This document shows, piece by piece, positions 15,426 through 22,429 of a stretch of 22,870 nt of DNA. The notes beneath the pieces were generated by a model. The model worked only from the letters and a program-made list of their open reading frames with translations, made no database searches and was not told where the DNA came from. The translations under genes were made by a program, and so were the position numbers. Location: NCBI GenBank assembly GCA_038230695.1, contig JBBRMT010000046.1, forward strand, positions 1 through 22,870, in the 5' to 3' direction. The stretch comes from QHBQ01 sp038230695 (GTDB taxonomy: Bacteria > Chloroflexota > Chloroflexia > QHBQ01). Each line of letters opens with the position of its first letter. Position 1 is the stretch's first letter.

Positions 15426-16001
15426 ATGCTAACTGTCCTCGATGTAATACTGATAGCGGCGATCCTCGGTTTCATGCTGCTGGGCTTTACCCAGGGCGTG
15501 GTCAAGGTGCTGTTCGTCCTCGTTGCCACCTATCTGGGACTGCTGCTGGCTTCGACTATCTACCAGCCAGCCGCCGATTGGATGGCCCCGTTCTTTCTGG
15601 GCAAAGGCAAGCCGGTCACTAATGGCTATGCTTTGCTCGTATTTTTCCTCATCATGCTAATCATCGCCCTGTTGCTCACTCTGTTCCTGTTTACCTCGTT
15701 CCGCTATGCCGGGCTGCCGAATAACCTGATTGCGGTAGACAAGGTGGGCGGCATGGTGTTGGGGCTGATGCTGGGGGTGCTGGTATTGAGCCTTGTTGTA
15801 CTCTTTCTGAAGACAGCTGGTAATGTCGCTGGCGGCACTGATGCCTCCAGCATCCCGGTGATAGGTTTTGCGGTCAACGACGTTAGCAAATCGCAGGTGG
15901 CGAACGTGCTGCTCAATACCCGCGAAGTGATCAGGGCGCTGATCAGCCCGCTGATCAATACCAACAACAACCCGCTGTTCGTCACTGGCCTCGGCGGATA
16001 A
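15426..16001 (+). CDS. CvpA family membrane protein
   Basis: A 191-residue membrane protein with four hydrophobic segments, matching the colicin V production protein family: N-terminal VLDVILIAAILGFMLLGFTQG, and DKVGGMVLGLMLG at about residues 107-119, the family's D-x2-GG-x3-G signature. The biochemical role of the family is unsettled; links to envelope integrity are reported in other bacteria. ATG 15426 follows GAGGGGGAG closely; an upstream TTG in frame (15402) is less likely because the family N-terminus begins at MLTVLDV. mutS2 begins 26 bases downstream, and the cvpA-like/mutS2 pairing also occurs in Bacillus (yshB-mutS2), which supports both calls. Confidence 0.85.
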   Translation: MLTVLDVILIAAILGFMLLGFTQGVVKVLFVLVATYLGLLLASTIYQPAADWMAPFFLGKGKPVTNGYALLVFFLIMLIIALLLTLFLFTSFRYAGLPNNLIAVDKVGGMVLGLMLGVLVLSLVVLFLKTAGNVAGGTDASSIPVIGFAVNDVSKSQVANVLLNTREVIRALISPLINTNNNPLFVTGLGG

Positions 16002-16027
16002 GCCTGGAAACATAGGACAAACCCAAA

Positions 16028-18556
16028 TTGAACCCCAAAGCCATTAACACGCTTGAATATCCCAAGGTAATGCAGAAGCTGGCGGCGCATACCTCGTTCT
16101 CCGCCGGGCGCGAACTGGCCGAGGCGTTGCAACCCAGTAGCGATATTGACGAGGTACGCGCCCGTATGGCTGTTACCAGCGAGGCGGTGCGCCTGCTGCA
16201 ACTCAAGCCCGACATCACCCTGGGCGGGGCGCACGACATCCGCGAACTGGTGCGCCAGGCGGAAATGGGCGGCGCAATTCCGGCGTTGGCCTTCCTCGAC
16301 ATCGAAAGCACGCTGGTCAGCAGCCGCACCCTACGTGCGGCGATTGTTCGCCTGGCCGAAAGCCGCGTGGGTGAGTTGCCCACCATCAGCGATACCGCCC
16401 ATAAGCTGGCAAACCTGCCCATGCTGGAGCAGGCGATTAACCGCACCATCGCCCCCAATGGTGAGGTGCTGGATACTGCCAGCGCCACGCTTGCCAACAT
16501 CCGTGCCAGTATCAAGACTGCCTACAATCGGCTGATGGACAAGCTAAACGCGCTGCTCTCCAGTCAGGCTTATGCAACCGCCTTGCAGGATCCGATTATA
16601 ACTATCCGCAATGGGCGCTATGTGGTGCCGATCAAGGCCGATTTCAAGCGCCAGGTGCGCGGCATCATCCACGATCAGTCGGGCAGCGGCGCGACCGTAT
16701 TCATGGAGCCGATGGAGACGGTCGAGCTAAATAACAGCTGGCGACAGTTGCAGCTCGACGAGCAGGAGGAGATTGAAAAGATCCTCCGCGCCCTCAGCGC
16801 GCAGATTGCCAACTATAACATCGAGTTGCGCCAAACCGTCACCGCGCTGGCTGAACTGGATTTGGCGCTGGCGAAGGCGAAATACAGCCTGGATACCGAT
16901 GCCCATCCCCCCCGCCTGCTGCCCGCCAGCGAAGCCGCCGCCTTCAACGCCAAATCGGCCCGCGACGGTGAGCGCGGCCTGCTGTTCAAAGCCGCCCGTC
17001 ACCCGCTGCTGACCGGCAAGGTCGTTCCCATCACCATCGAGCTTGGCGACAGCTTCCGTGTGCTGGTTATCACCGGCCCCAACACCGGCGGCAAGACTGT
17101 GGCGCTGAAGACCACCGGCCTGCTTAGTTTGATGGCGCAGGCGGGTTTGCACATCCCCGCCGACGAGGGCAGCGTGGCGCTTGTTTTCCCCCAGATCTTC
17201 GCCGACATCGGTGACGAGCAGAGCATCGAGCAGAGCCTGTCCACCTTCTCTTCGCACCTGAGCAACATTGTCAACATCTTGCGCGAGGCCCAGCCGGGCG
17301 CGTTGCTGCTGTTCGACGAACTGGGCGCAGGCACCGACCCCACCGAGGGTGCAGCCCTGGCCCGCAGCATCATCGCCGACTTGCTCAAGCGCGGCGTGCT
17401 GGCAGTGGGAACCACCCACTATTCGGAACTGAAGAGCTTTGCCTACAATACCGAGGGGGTGGAGAACGCCAGCGTAGAGTTCAATGTGGAGACGTTGTCG
17501 CCCACCTACCGGCTAACCATTGGCCTGCCGGGGCGCAGCAACGCGCTGGCGATTGCCCGCCGTCTGGGATTGCCGCAGGAGATCATCGAAGCCGCCCAGG
17601 AATTGGTTAGCCCCGCCGCCGCCGAGGTGGAGAGCCTGCTTGCCGGTATCCGCCTGGAGCGCGAACAGGCTTCCTCTGCCCGCCTCGACGCGCAGCAGAA
17701 GGCCCGCGAGGTGGCCCAGTTGCAGCGCGATTTGCGCCGCCAGTTGCGCGAGATTGAGCAGTTGAAGCAGCACGCAGTAGACGAGGCGCGAGCCAACGCC
17801 GAGACTGAGCTTGACGCGCTCCGCACCCGCTTGCGGCAGGCGGGCAGCAGTATTGATACGGCGGCCTCGCGCCAGGCGCTCACCGACGCGCAGCGCCAGC
17901 TTGACGATGCGGGCCGCCAGCTACGCACCACCGCTAACCAGCCCTCGCGCAACGGCAAGTCCACCAGCGCGGCAACCGCGTTGGCCGAGGCCCAAACCGG
18001 CGTTGATTTGCCGCCCGAACCAATCAGCCGCCGCAGCCAGTCGGCGGTGGCTCAAGCTACCGCTGCCGCGCCAACGGCGACACCACAGATTGCCCGTCCG
18101 CTGGCGGCTGGCGATAGGGTGTATATCGAATCGCTGGAGAGTGAGGGTGAGGCGCTGGGCGCAGCCGATGCCGACGGCGAGGTGGAGGTGTCGCTGGGCG
18201 CGTTCAAGATGCGTATCCCGGAGCGGGAGTTGCGGCGCATCGGCGGCAAGGTCGAGCCAGCGGGCGGCAGCGTGACCTATGACATGGCGGCGACAAGCCG
18301 CGGCAATCCCGCGCCCAGCATCGAGATTGATATGCGCGGCTGGCGGGCGGAGGAGGTTGCTCCCAAGCTGGAGCGTTACCTAAACGATGCGTCGGTCGCC
18401 GCGCTGCCGTTTGTGCGAATCATCCATGGCAAAGGCACCGGCGTGCTGCGCCAGGTGGTACGCGAGATCCTTGCCAACAGTCCGCTAGTTACCAGCTACG
18501 CTTCCGCCGACATCCGCGAAGGTGGCGATGGGGTGACGGTGGCACGACTGAGCTAA
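16028..18556 (+). CDS. mutS2: Endonuclease MutS2 with Smr domain
   Basis: A MutS-family ATPase with a C-terminal nuclease domain, linked to suppressing homologous recombination and, in Bacillus, to rescuing collided ribosomes. The 842 residues contain the N-terminal NTLEYPKVMQKLAAHTSF, a lever/clamp region (to about 320), the ABC ATPase with Walker A GPNTGGKT (350-357) and Walker B LLLFDE (D430-E431) followed by the signature-like GAGTDPTEGAALA, TTHYSELK, a long coiled coil (about 525-640), a low-complexity Ala/Thr/Arg stretch, and the Smr domain (about 760-842) with IDMRGWRAEE and HGKGTGVLR (H800). There are no mismatch-recognition domains, as usual for MutS2. The TTG start at 16028 is chosen because the conserved N-terminus begins there; AGGA lies 10 bases upstream and the next Met is 14 residues in. 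An intact C7 run (16907-16913) lies inside. Confidence 0.97.
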   Translation: MNPKAINTLEYPKVMQKLAAHTSFSAGRELAEALQPSSDIDEVRARMAVTSEAVRLLQLKPDITLGGAHDIRELVRQAEMGGAIPALAFLDIESTLVSSRTLRAAIVRLAESRVGELPTISDTAHKLANLPMLEQAINRTIAPNGEVLDTASATLANIRASIKTAYNRLMDKLNALLSSQAYATALQDPIITIRNGRYVVPIKADFKRQVRGIIHDQSGSGATVFMEPMETVELNNSWRQLQLDEQEEIEKILRALSAQIANYNIELRQTVTALAELDLALAKAKYSLDTDAHPPRLLPASEAAAFNAKSARDGERGLLFKAARHPLLTGKVVPITIELGDSFRVLVITGPNTGGKTVALKTTGLLSLMAQAGLHIPADEGSVALVFPQIFADIGDEQSIEQSLSTFSSHLSNIVNILREAQPGALLLFDELGAGTDPTEGAALARSIIADLLKRGVLAVGTTHYSELKSFAYNTEGVENASVEFNVETLSPTYRLTIGLPGRSNALAIARRLGLPQEIIEAAQELVSPAAAEVESLLAGIRLEREQASSARLDAQQKAREVAQLQRDLRRQLREIEQLKQHAVDEARANAETELDALRTRLRQAGSSIDTAASRQALTDAQRQLDDAGRQLRTTANQPSRNGKSTSAATALAEAQTGVDLPPEPISRRSQSAVAQATAAAPTATPQIARPLAAGDRVYIESLESEGEALGAADADGEVEVSLGAFKMRIPERELRRIGGKVEPAGGSVTYDMAATSRGNPAPSIEIDMRGWRAEEVAPKLERYLNDASVAALPFVRIIHGKGTGVLRQVVREILANSPLVTSYASADIREGGDGVTVARLS

Positions 18557-18682
18557 AGGCAGCCCAGTTTCAGTTTCAACTAGATACATAAATACACGCT
18601 TGGGTTATTGCCACGAACTGAGTCAGAGTTTAAAGCCTCAATAGCAAAAACGAAACCGGAGCAAAATTGGTTCGTTAAACTA

Positions 18683-18711
18683 TTGCAATAAGCAGATGGG
18701 TGTGTTATACT
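18683..18711 (+). promoter_or_regulatory. Promoter of the SLH-protein gene
   Basis: TTGCAA (18683-18688), 17 bases, TATACT (18706-18711), about 70 bases before ATG 18782. The remainder of 18557-18782 shows no gene; it also has an imperfect inverted repeat, AAACGAAACC (18648-18657) with GGTTCGTT (18669-18676). Confidence 0.65.
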
Positions 18712-18724
18712 ACCCAAGTAGTAT
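18707..18724. promoter_or_regulatory. Palindrome overlapping the -10 box, candidate operator
   Basis: ATACTAC-CCAA-GTAGTAT: perfect 7-base arms. It covers most of the -10 hexamer and extends to the predicted start point, a position typical for a repressor site. No regulator gene is adjacent. Confidence 0.55.
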
Positions 18725-18781
18725 GATAGTGGTTGTACCTTACGGCGGTAGTGAAAACGGTTATCTATAAATGAGAGAGCA

Positions 18782-20257
18782 ATGAAGACAAGGATTGTAG
18801 CAACTTTGCTAGTCGCAGTAGTAGGGGGGCTGTCTGTTTCAGCCCGCTTAGCCTGGCTGCTCCTGTGAGTACCCAGTCTCAGAGCTACTATAACTCACCT
18901 ATTTCATCTCATCCTCAGCCCTTTCAGCTTCTGAATAACATTTCATCTTCGGTACAACCCTTTACCTCTAGCCCTCAATACACCTGCTCTGGAAACCAGA
19001 GCGTCAGCTTCACAGATGTGCCTCAAGGCATCTACTATTACCCTCATCTCTGGTATTTGTCCTGCATCAAGGCATTCCTCGGTGGTTACGATCAAGCAAC
19101 TTGCCAAGCCAAAGGACAGACTTACCCTTGCTACCTACCTTATAACAACCTTACCTGCGCTCAGCTTACCAAGTATCTTGCAACGACGTTGTTGTGGAAG
19201 CTGGACGACCCTATCCCTCCGAACTGCAACTTTCCTGATGTTCCACCTGGCTACTATGCCTACGCTTATATAAGAGTTGCTTGCAAGAGAGGTGTCGTAC
19301 ACGGCTACCCTGGCGGCAGCTTTGGTCCTGAGATTCCTGTTACGAGGAATCAAGTTGCTGTATTCATTGTTAATGCTGCGGGTTACGATATTTATACTCC
19401 CCCAACCATACCTACACATTCCCTGACGTTCCTACAACTTACTGGGCTTTTGGTGCCATCGAAACAGCTCATCATGAAGGTGTCGTCAATGGGGAGCAGG
19501 ATGGTAACTACCATCCCCTTGCCGATGTAACCCGTGCGGACAACACTATTATCGTTTACCGAGGCGCGAACTGGGCAATGGGCGGACCTTTCGACCATCC
19601 AGTTGGATCCTCTCAGTACCCCGGATCAAACAATATGTACTATCAGTGGGATGGTCAAGGCGGCGTGTGGAATCCAACGACCCCGGTGGTAGGTTCTTTA
19701 GTGTCTATACCCAAACATACCAACTCGGTGCCGACGCTAAAGAGATAGTCTGGAGTCCAGATGCTATAACCTGGCTTCAGGCCATCCCAGGTGATTACGT
19801 GCCTGCCATAGTATTTCACGCCAGGCAGTATCAGAACCCACCACCACCGACACCTACCTGCACAGGTGTAGGACACTGGGCTATAAACAACAGCGGATTC
19901 GGCGACCCCCCAGAGGACTGGCCCTCCACAACCTTCCCAGGTAATGCACAGCCGTTCACTTCTTATGATAGAGGAACTAACTGCGGCAACTCACCGACTG
20001 AGCTTCGGGTATTTCCCGCAAGTACAGGCAGTCTCCAGTCTGTAGACAATGGCGGAAAGTATCAGGTTCGAGGGGTGTGGTATGCTACGGGTAGCAGCTA
20101 CCATGACTACATTGATGTCAGCAACTACCACATGAGCATCTCGACCCAAATCACTGATTATAAGGACCCCATGACGAAATTCTGCTACGACAAATCAGGG
20201 GTTAACTTCACCTATGTGGGCAGGTGCGAACATCGCCAGGCACCTTTGCCGTTATAG
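18782..20257 (+). pseudogene. SLH-domain surface protein gene interrupted by three -1 frameshifts
   Basis: Four reading-frame segments join into one sensible secreted protein. Segment 1 (ATG 18782) encodes a signal peptide (MKTRIVATLLVAVVGG, continuing AVCFSPLSLAAP after the first shift). Segment 2 (to about 19400) carries two SLH-like repeats, starting FTDVPQGIYYYP and FPDVPPGYYAYAYI. Segment 3 holds a third and best SLH repeat (FPDVPTTYWAFGAIETAHH, then VTRADNTIIVYRGANWA). Segment 4 (about 19685-20257) is an extracellular region of unknown fold with several Cys and many Tyr, Thr and Pro. Each joint needs one extra base, at G6 (18824-18829), C5 (19399-19403) and probably C4 (19681-19684). 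SLH domains bind cell-wall polymers in S-layer organisms. Base use is less GC-rich than in neighbouring genes. It could be a decayed gene, a phase-variable one, or contain sequencing errors. Confidence 0.7.
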
Positions 20258-20319
20258 ACCCCACACCGCATCTACATTACCATACGAAGGCAAGTTATGA
20301 CTCTTGAAAGGAGATCACA

Positions 20320-21216
20320 GTGAAGACCAGCTTCCCACGAAGTATCGCTATGCTAGTTGTTATTATCTTGACAGCAGCCGCAGTGCTGGCGATTGTAAGC
20401 TCACTCTCAGCACAGCCACCAGCGCTACAGCCTGCCGCACAAGCAATCAAAGCACAGCAGCAGATACCAACCCCGATTGCTACGCATCAAAGGTTGCCAA
20501 ATCCTGTTAGTACATACTCACCTGGAGCAGCGACCCCATCGGTTATGGTAACTTCATCGCCACCTACACCTCGTGCTACAACTGTCTCGCGCGGTACGCC
20601 GGAGCCAACCCCGGAACTGATAGGAAAGGCTGACTTTGGCTCTTGGAACTACGTGGCATACAAAGATGATCTAGGTCATAGCTTTGCAACAATTCGCTAC
20701 GACTTCCAGACCATCGGGGGAATACAGGCATACGTAGACGACAATAAGAAGTTGGCTAGTCAGCTAGTCAGCAACAAAGGGCAGGTTGAAGTGTATGTAA
20801 CCTTCCGCAACTACGTCTCGCCAGAGCAATTCAGAGCATGGGTCAAATCCACAGGTCTAGCTAACGGCCCAAACACTCAAGTATATGGCATCGTCCGCAT
20901 GATGCAGCAGGACGGTACACGCATAACAGCCTATACTGGGCCAGACGCGCAAACCGACAAGGTTCAAGCACGCTGGGCCGATACCGGCGCTACCGTCAAG
21001 GGTATATATGCGGCACATGGATGGGTATCCACCGATAATCTAGCGGCACTCCAAACAGACCCGATGGTGTTCCTAGTAGATGTCACGCCAAACGTTATCC
21101 GCAAAGATCTAGCTACTCACGGGGTGGCGGATGTAATGAAGGTGGACGTTCGGATGCAAACCGAGACACCATTCTGGACAATGGAAGACGCTGGACTCGA
21201 CAAGTTCCGCCAGTAG
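20320..21216 (+). CDS. Unrecognised secreted or membrane-anchored protein
   Basis: I do not recognise this 298-residue protein. Seen: one N-terminal hydrophobic helix (about residues 8-30, SIAMLVVIILTAAAVLAIVS) acting as signal peptide or anchor, with no cysteine anywhere and so no lipobox; a Pro/Thr/Gln-rich linker (about 32-100) of the type that spaces a domain away from the membrane; and a mixed alpha/beta domain (about 101-285) including VEVYVTFRNYVSPEQFRAW and LAALQTDPMVFLVDVTP. The last phrase faintly recalls protease-propeptide (inhibitor I9-like) domains, a weak inference. GTG 20320 is the start because AAGGAG ends 6 bases before it. It lies 62 bases after the SLH gene, shares that gene's lower GC content and probably its transcript, so a joint role at the cell surface is plausible. 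Confidence 0.75.
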   Translation: MKTSFPRSIAMLVVIILTAAAVLAIVSSLSAQPPALQPAAQAIKAQQQIPTPIATHQRLPNPVSTYSPGAATPSVMVTSSPPTPRATTVSRGTPEPTPELIGKADFGSWNYVAYKDDLGHSFATIRYDFQTIGGIQAYVDDNKKLASQLVSNKGQVEVYVTFRNYVSPEQFRAWVKSTGLANGPNTQVYGIVRMMQQDGTRITAYTGPDAQTDKVQARWADTGATVKGIYAAHGWVSTDNLAALQTDPMVFLVDVTPNVIRKDLATHGVADVMKVDVRMQTETPFWTMEDAGLDKFRQ

Positions 21217-21230
21217 CACTTTTCGAATGC

Positions 21231-21264
21231 AAGCGCCCAGGCAAAATCACTTGCCTGGGCGTTT
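21231..21264. terminator. Terminator between the secreted-protein gene and the PHP gene
   Basis: CGCCCAGGCAA (21234-21244), loop AATCAC, TTGCCTGGGCG (21251-21261), then TTT. A perfect 11-base stem extended by AAG/TTT, 14 bases after the stop at 21216. It can also serve the convergent PHP gene. Confidence 0.85.
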
Positions 21265-21288
21265 GTATCCTTCCTGGATGTGCTATCT

Positions 21289-22092
21289 TTACCGTCTTTT
21301 CTCCTGCTCCTCACCCCGCCCCAGCATATTATTGACCCCACGCTTGACGTGGCTGGCGGGCAGCAGCAGCCAGCTACGCACCAGGTTGGCGGCGGCAATG
21401 TCGGTGTGCTGGCGCACGTTCCAGAACTCGCCCATCGCCGCAGTGGTGCCGTCGCGCATCGCCTGCTCTAGATCGGCGGCGTTACTTCCGGCAAAGGCGG
21501 TGTAGCTGCTGCCCACCAGATGGGCGGCGTGGCTGTCACTGTTGCCCACCTCCGGCAGGTGCCAGAGGTCGCGGTTCATCTGTCGCACCTTCTTGTTCGA
21601 CACCCGCGCCGCGATGCTGGGGTTCATCGTTTCGATCGCGCTGAGGGGCAGCTTCAGTTCGAGCAGTTTGTTGATGCTGCCCTCGCCCAGGCTGAGGGTC
21701 AGCCAACTGAGCGCGTGCGGCGCGACGCACATCCCCCCCGCATCCAGCACGTCATGCACCACTTCCTCCACCGGCTTGTACATCTTATAATTGCCGCGAT
21801 AATGTTGGTCGTCGAAGAAGTAGCAGAGCAGATGCCCCTGCCGCGTGGTGATCTCTGCGCCCAGCACCACCTCGAAGCGGTAGTTGCGTCGCGCCGCGAT
21901 CTCCCGCGCCAGCAGCCCACCCTTAAAGTTGTCGTGGTCAGTCACCGCGATTACGTCGAGGTCGGTCTCGTTTTGCACATATTCCAGCACCTTCTCCACC
22001 GTGTGGATGCCGTCGCTGAGGGTGGTGTGCATATGCAAGTCGGCCTTGCCGATGTGTGGTATTGCGCTCTGCTCGTGCTGCTCTTCCGTCAA
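21289..22092 (-). CDS. PHP-domain metal-dependent phosphoesterase
   Basis: Polymerase-and-histidinol-phosphatase fold hydrolase, 267 residues, cytoplasmic. The metal ligands are all visible in order: H20-x-H22 (ADLHMHTTLSDG, D27), H53 (VTDHDNF), E80 (GAEITT), H126 (VAPHAL), and D186-x-H188 (GNSDSHAA). Relatives hydrolyse phosphoesters such as nucleoside 3',5'-bisphosphates or short oligonucleotides; the substrate here is unknown. The start is TTG 22092 with GGGAG 7 bases upstream; the first in-frame ATG lies inside the metal-binding motif and cannot be used. A strong promoter lies about 80 bases upstream, and a perfect GC-rich hairpin (family A repeat) occupies the leader directly before the ribosome site. 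The 3' end converges with the secreted-protein gene across a shared terminator. Confidence 0.92.
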   Translation of the reverse strand: MTEEQHEQSAIPHIGKADLHMHTTLSDGIHTVEKVLEYVQNETDLDVIAVTDHDNFKGGLLAREIAARRNYRFEVVLGAEITTRQGHLLCYFFDDQHYRGNYKMYKPVEEVVHDVLDAGGMCVAPHALSWLTLSLGEGSINKLLELKLPLSAIETMNPSIAARVSNKKVRQMNRDLWHLPEVGNSDSHAAHLVGSSYTAFAGSNAADLEQAMRDGTTAAMGEFWNVRQHTDIAAANLVRSWLLLPASHVKRGVNNMLGRGEEQEKRR

Positions 22093-22099
22093 GCGGGTT

Positions 22100-22104
22100 C
22101 TCCC
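22100..22104 (-). promoter_or_regulatory. Shine-Dalgarno fixing the TTG start of the PHP gene
   Basis: GGGAG on the minus strand, 7 bases before TTG 22092. The first ATG of the frame is within the conserved HxH motif, so this site decides the start. Confidence 0.55.
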
Positions 22105-22109
22105 TTCGC

Positions 22110-22142
22110 CTCCCCTCCCAGCGGGAGGGGTTGGGGTGGGTG
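22110..22142. repeat. GC-rich palindromic repeat, family A copy 6
   Basis: CCCCTCCC (22112-22119), AGC loop, GGGAGGGG (22123-22130), tail TTGGGGTGGGT. The perfect 8-base stem falls in the PHP mRNA leader, 7 bases upstream of its ribosome site. Confidence 0.85.
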
Positions 22143-22175
22143 CGTACCAACGCTGATATATAAATATATGCTTGA

Positions 22176-22204
22176 ATTATAACCGTAAGCCGGGAAGGAG
22201 TCAA
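22176..22204 (-). promoter_or_regulatory. Promoter of the PHP gene
   Basis: Minus-strand TTGACT (22199-22204), 17 bases, TATAAT (22176-22181). The predicted leader is about 75 bases. Confidence 0.8.
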
Positions 22205-22256
22205 ATCAGGAGCCATGGCGGGGTGTAATTCACGATCATGCAGAGCAAGCGATTCG

Positions 22257-22280
22257 GTAGGGGCGAACCGTGGTTCGCCC
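22257..22280. repeat. Dispersed repeat, family B copy 4, with GAAC-N4-GTTC core
   Basis: GTAG, then GGGCGAACC-GT-GGTTCGCCC: a perfect 9-base inverted repeat. Its core CGAAC-CGTG-GTTCG also fits the Gram-positive-type SOS box consensus. Confidence 0.8.
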
Positions 22281-22359
22281 TGAGCCAATCTATGGCGGCA
22301 ACTCAAAGGTTGTTCTAACACGCCGACTCGTGCTAGTTCTAGCTAATCGGGGCAATTTT

Positions 22360-22368
22360 TGTTATAAT
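22360..22368 (+). promoter_or_regulatory. Extended -10 promoter of tig
   Basis: TGT-TATAAT (22360-22368), an extended -10 with no good -35, like that of lon. The leader of about 55 bases runs to GTG 22430. Confidence 0.65.
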
Positions 22369-22429
22369 AACACAAGGCTGCCATGTTAGGCGGCGCACCA
22401 CTATTTTATGCGACGGGAGATTAAAAAGC

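Larger units (their letters stand above)
22093..22429. other. Divergent intergenic region between the PHP and trigger factor genes
   Basis: Holds the PHP leader hairpin and promoter, a family B palindrome (22257-22280) and the trigger factor promoter and leader. No gene or RNA is recognised here. Confidence 0.7.

Noticed and set aside
16727..17419. 230-codon open frame on the minus strand
   Set aside because: Antisense of the mutS2 ATPase domain.
18648..18676. Inverted repeat considered as the mutS2 terminator
   Set aside because: Arms match imperfectly, it lies about 90 bases after the stop and is not followed by a T-run.
18824..18829. Programmed -1 ribosomal frameshift at the G6 run
   Set aside because: Kept only as a remote option: no downstream hairpin or upstream Shine-Dalgarno-like stimulator is evident, the P-site re-pairing on AGG is poor, and three separate shifts would be required.
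21520..22182. 220-codon open frame on the plus strand
   Set aside because: Antisense of the PHP gene, whose metal-binding motifs are all intact.
22257..22429. Possible riboswitch or small RNA upstream of trigger factor
   Set aside because: Only a short dispersed palindrome and an ordinary short leader are visible; no conserved RNA motif recognised.
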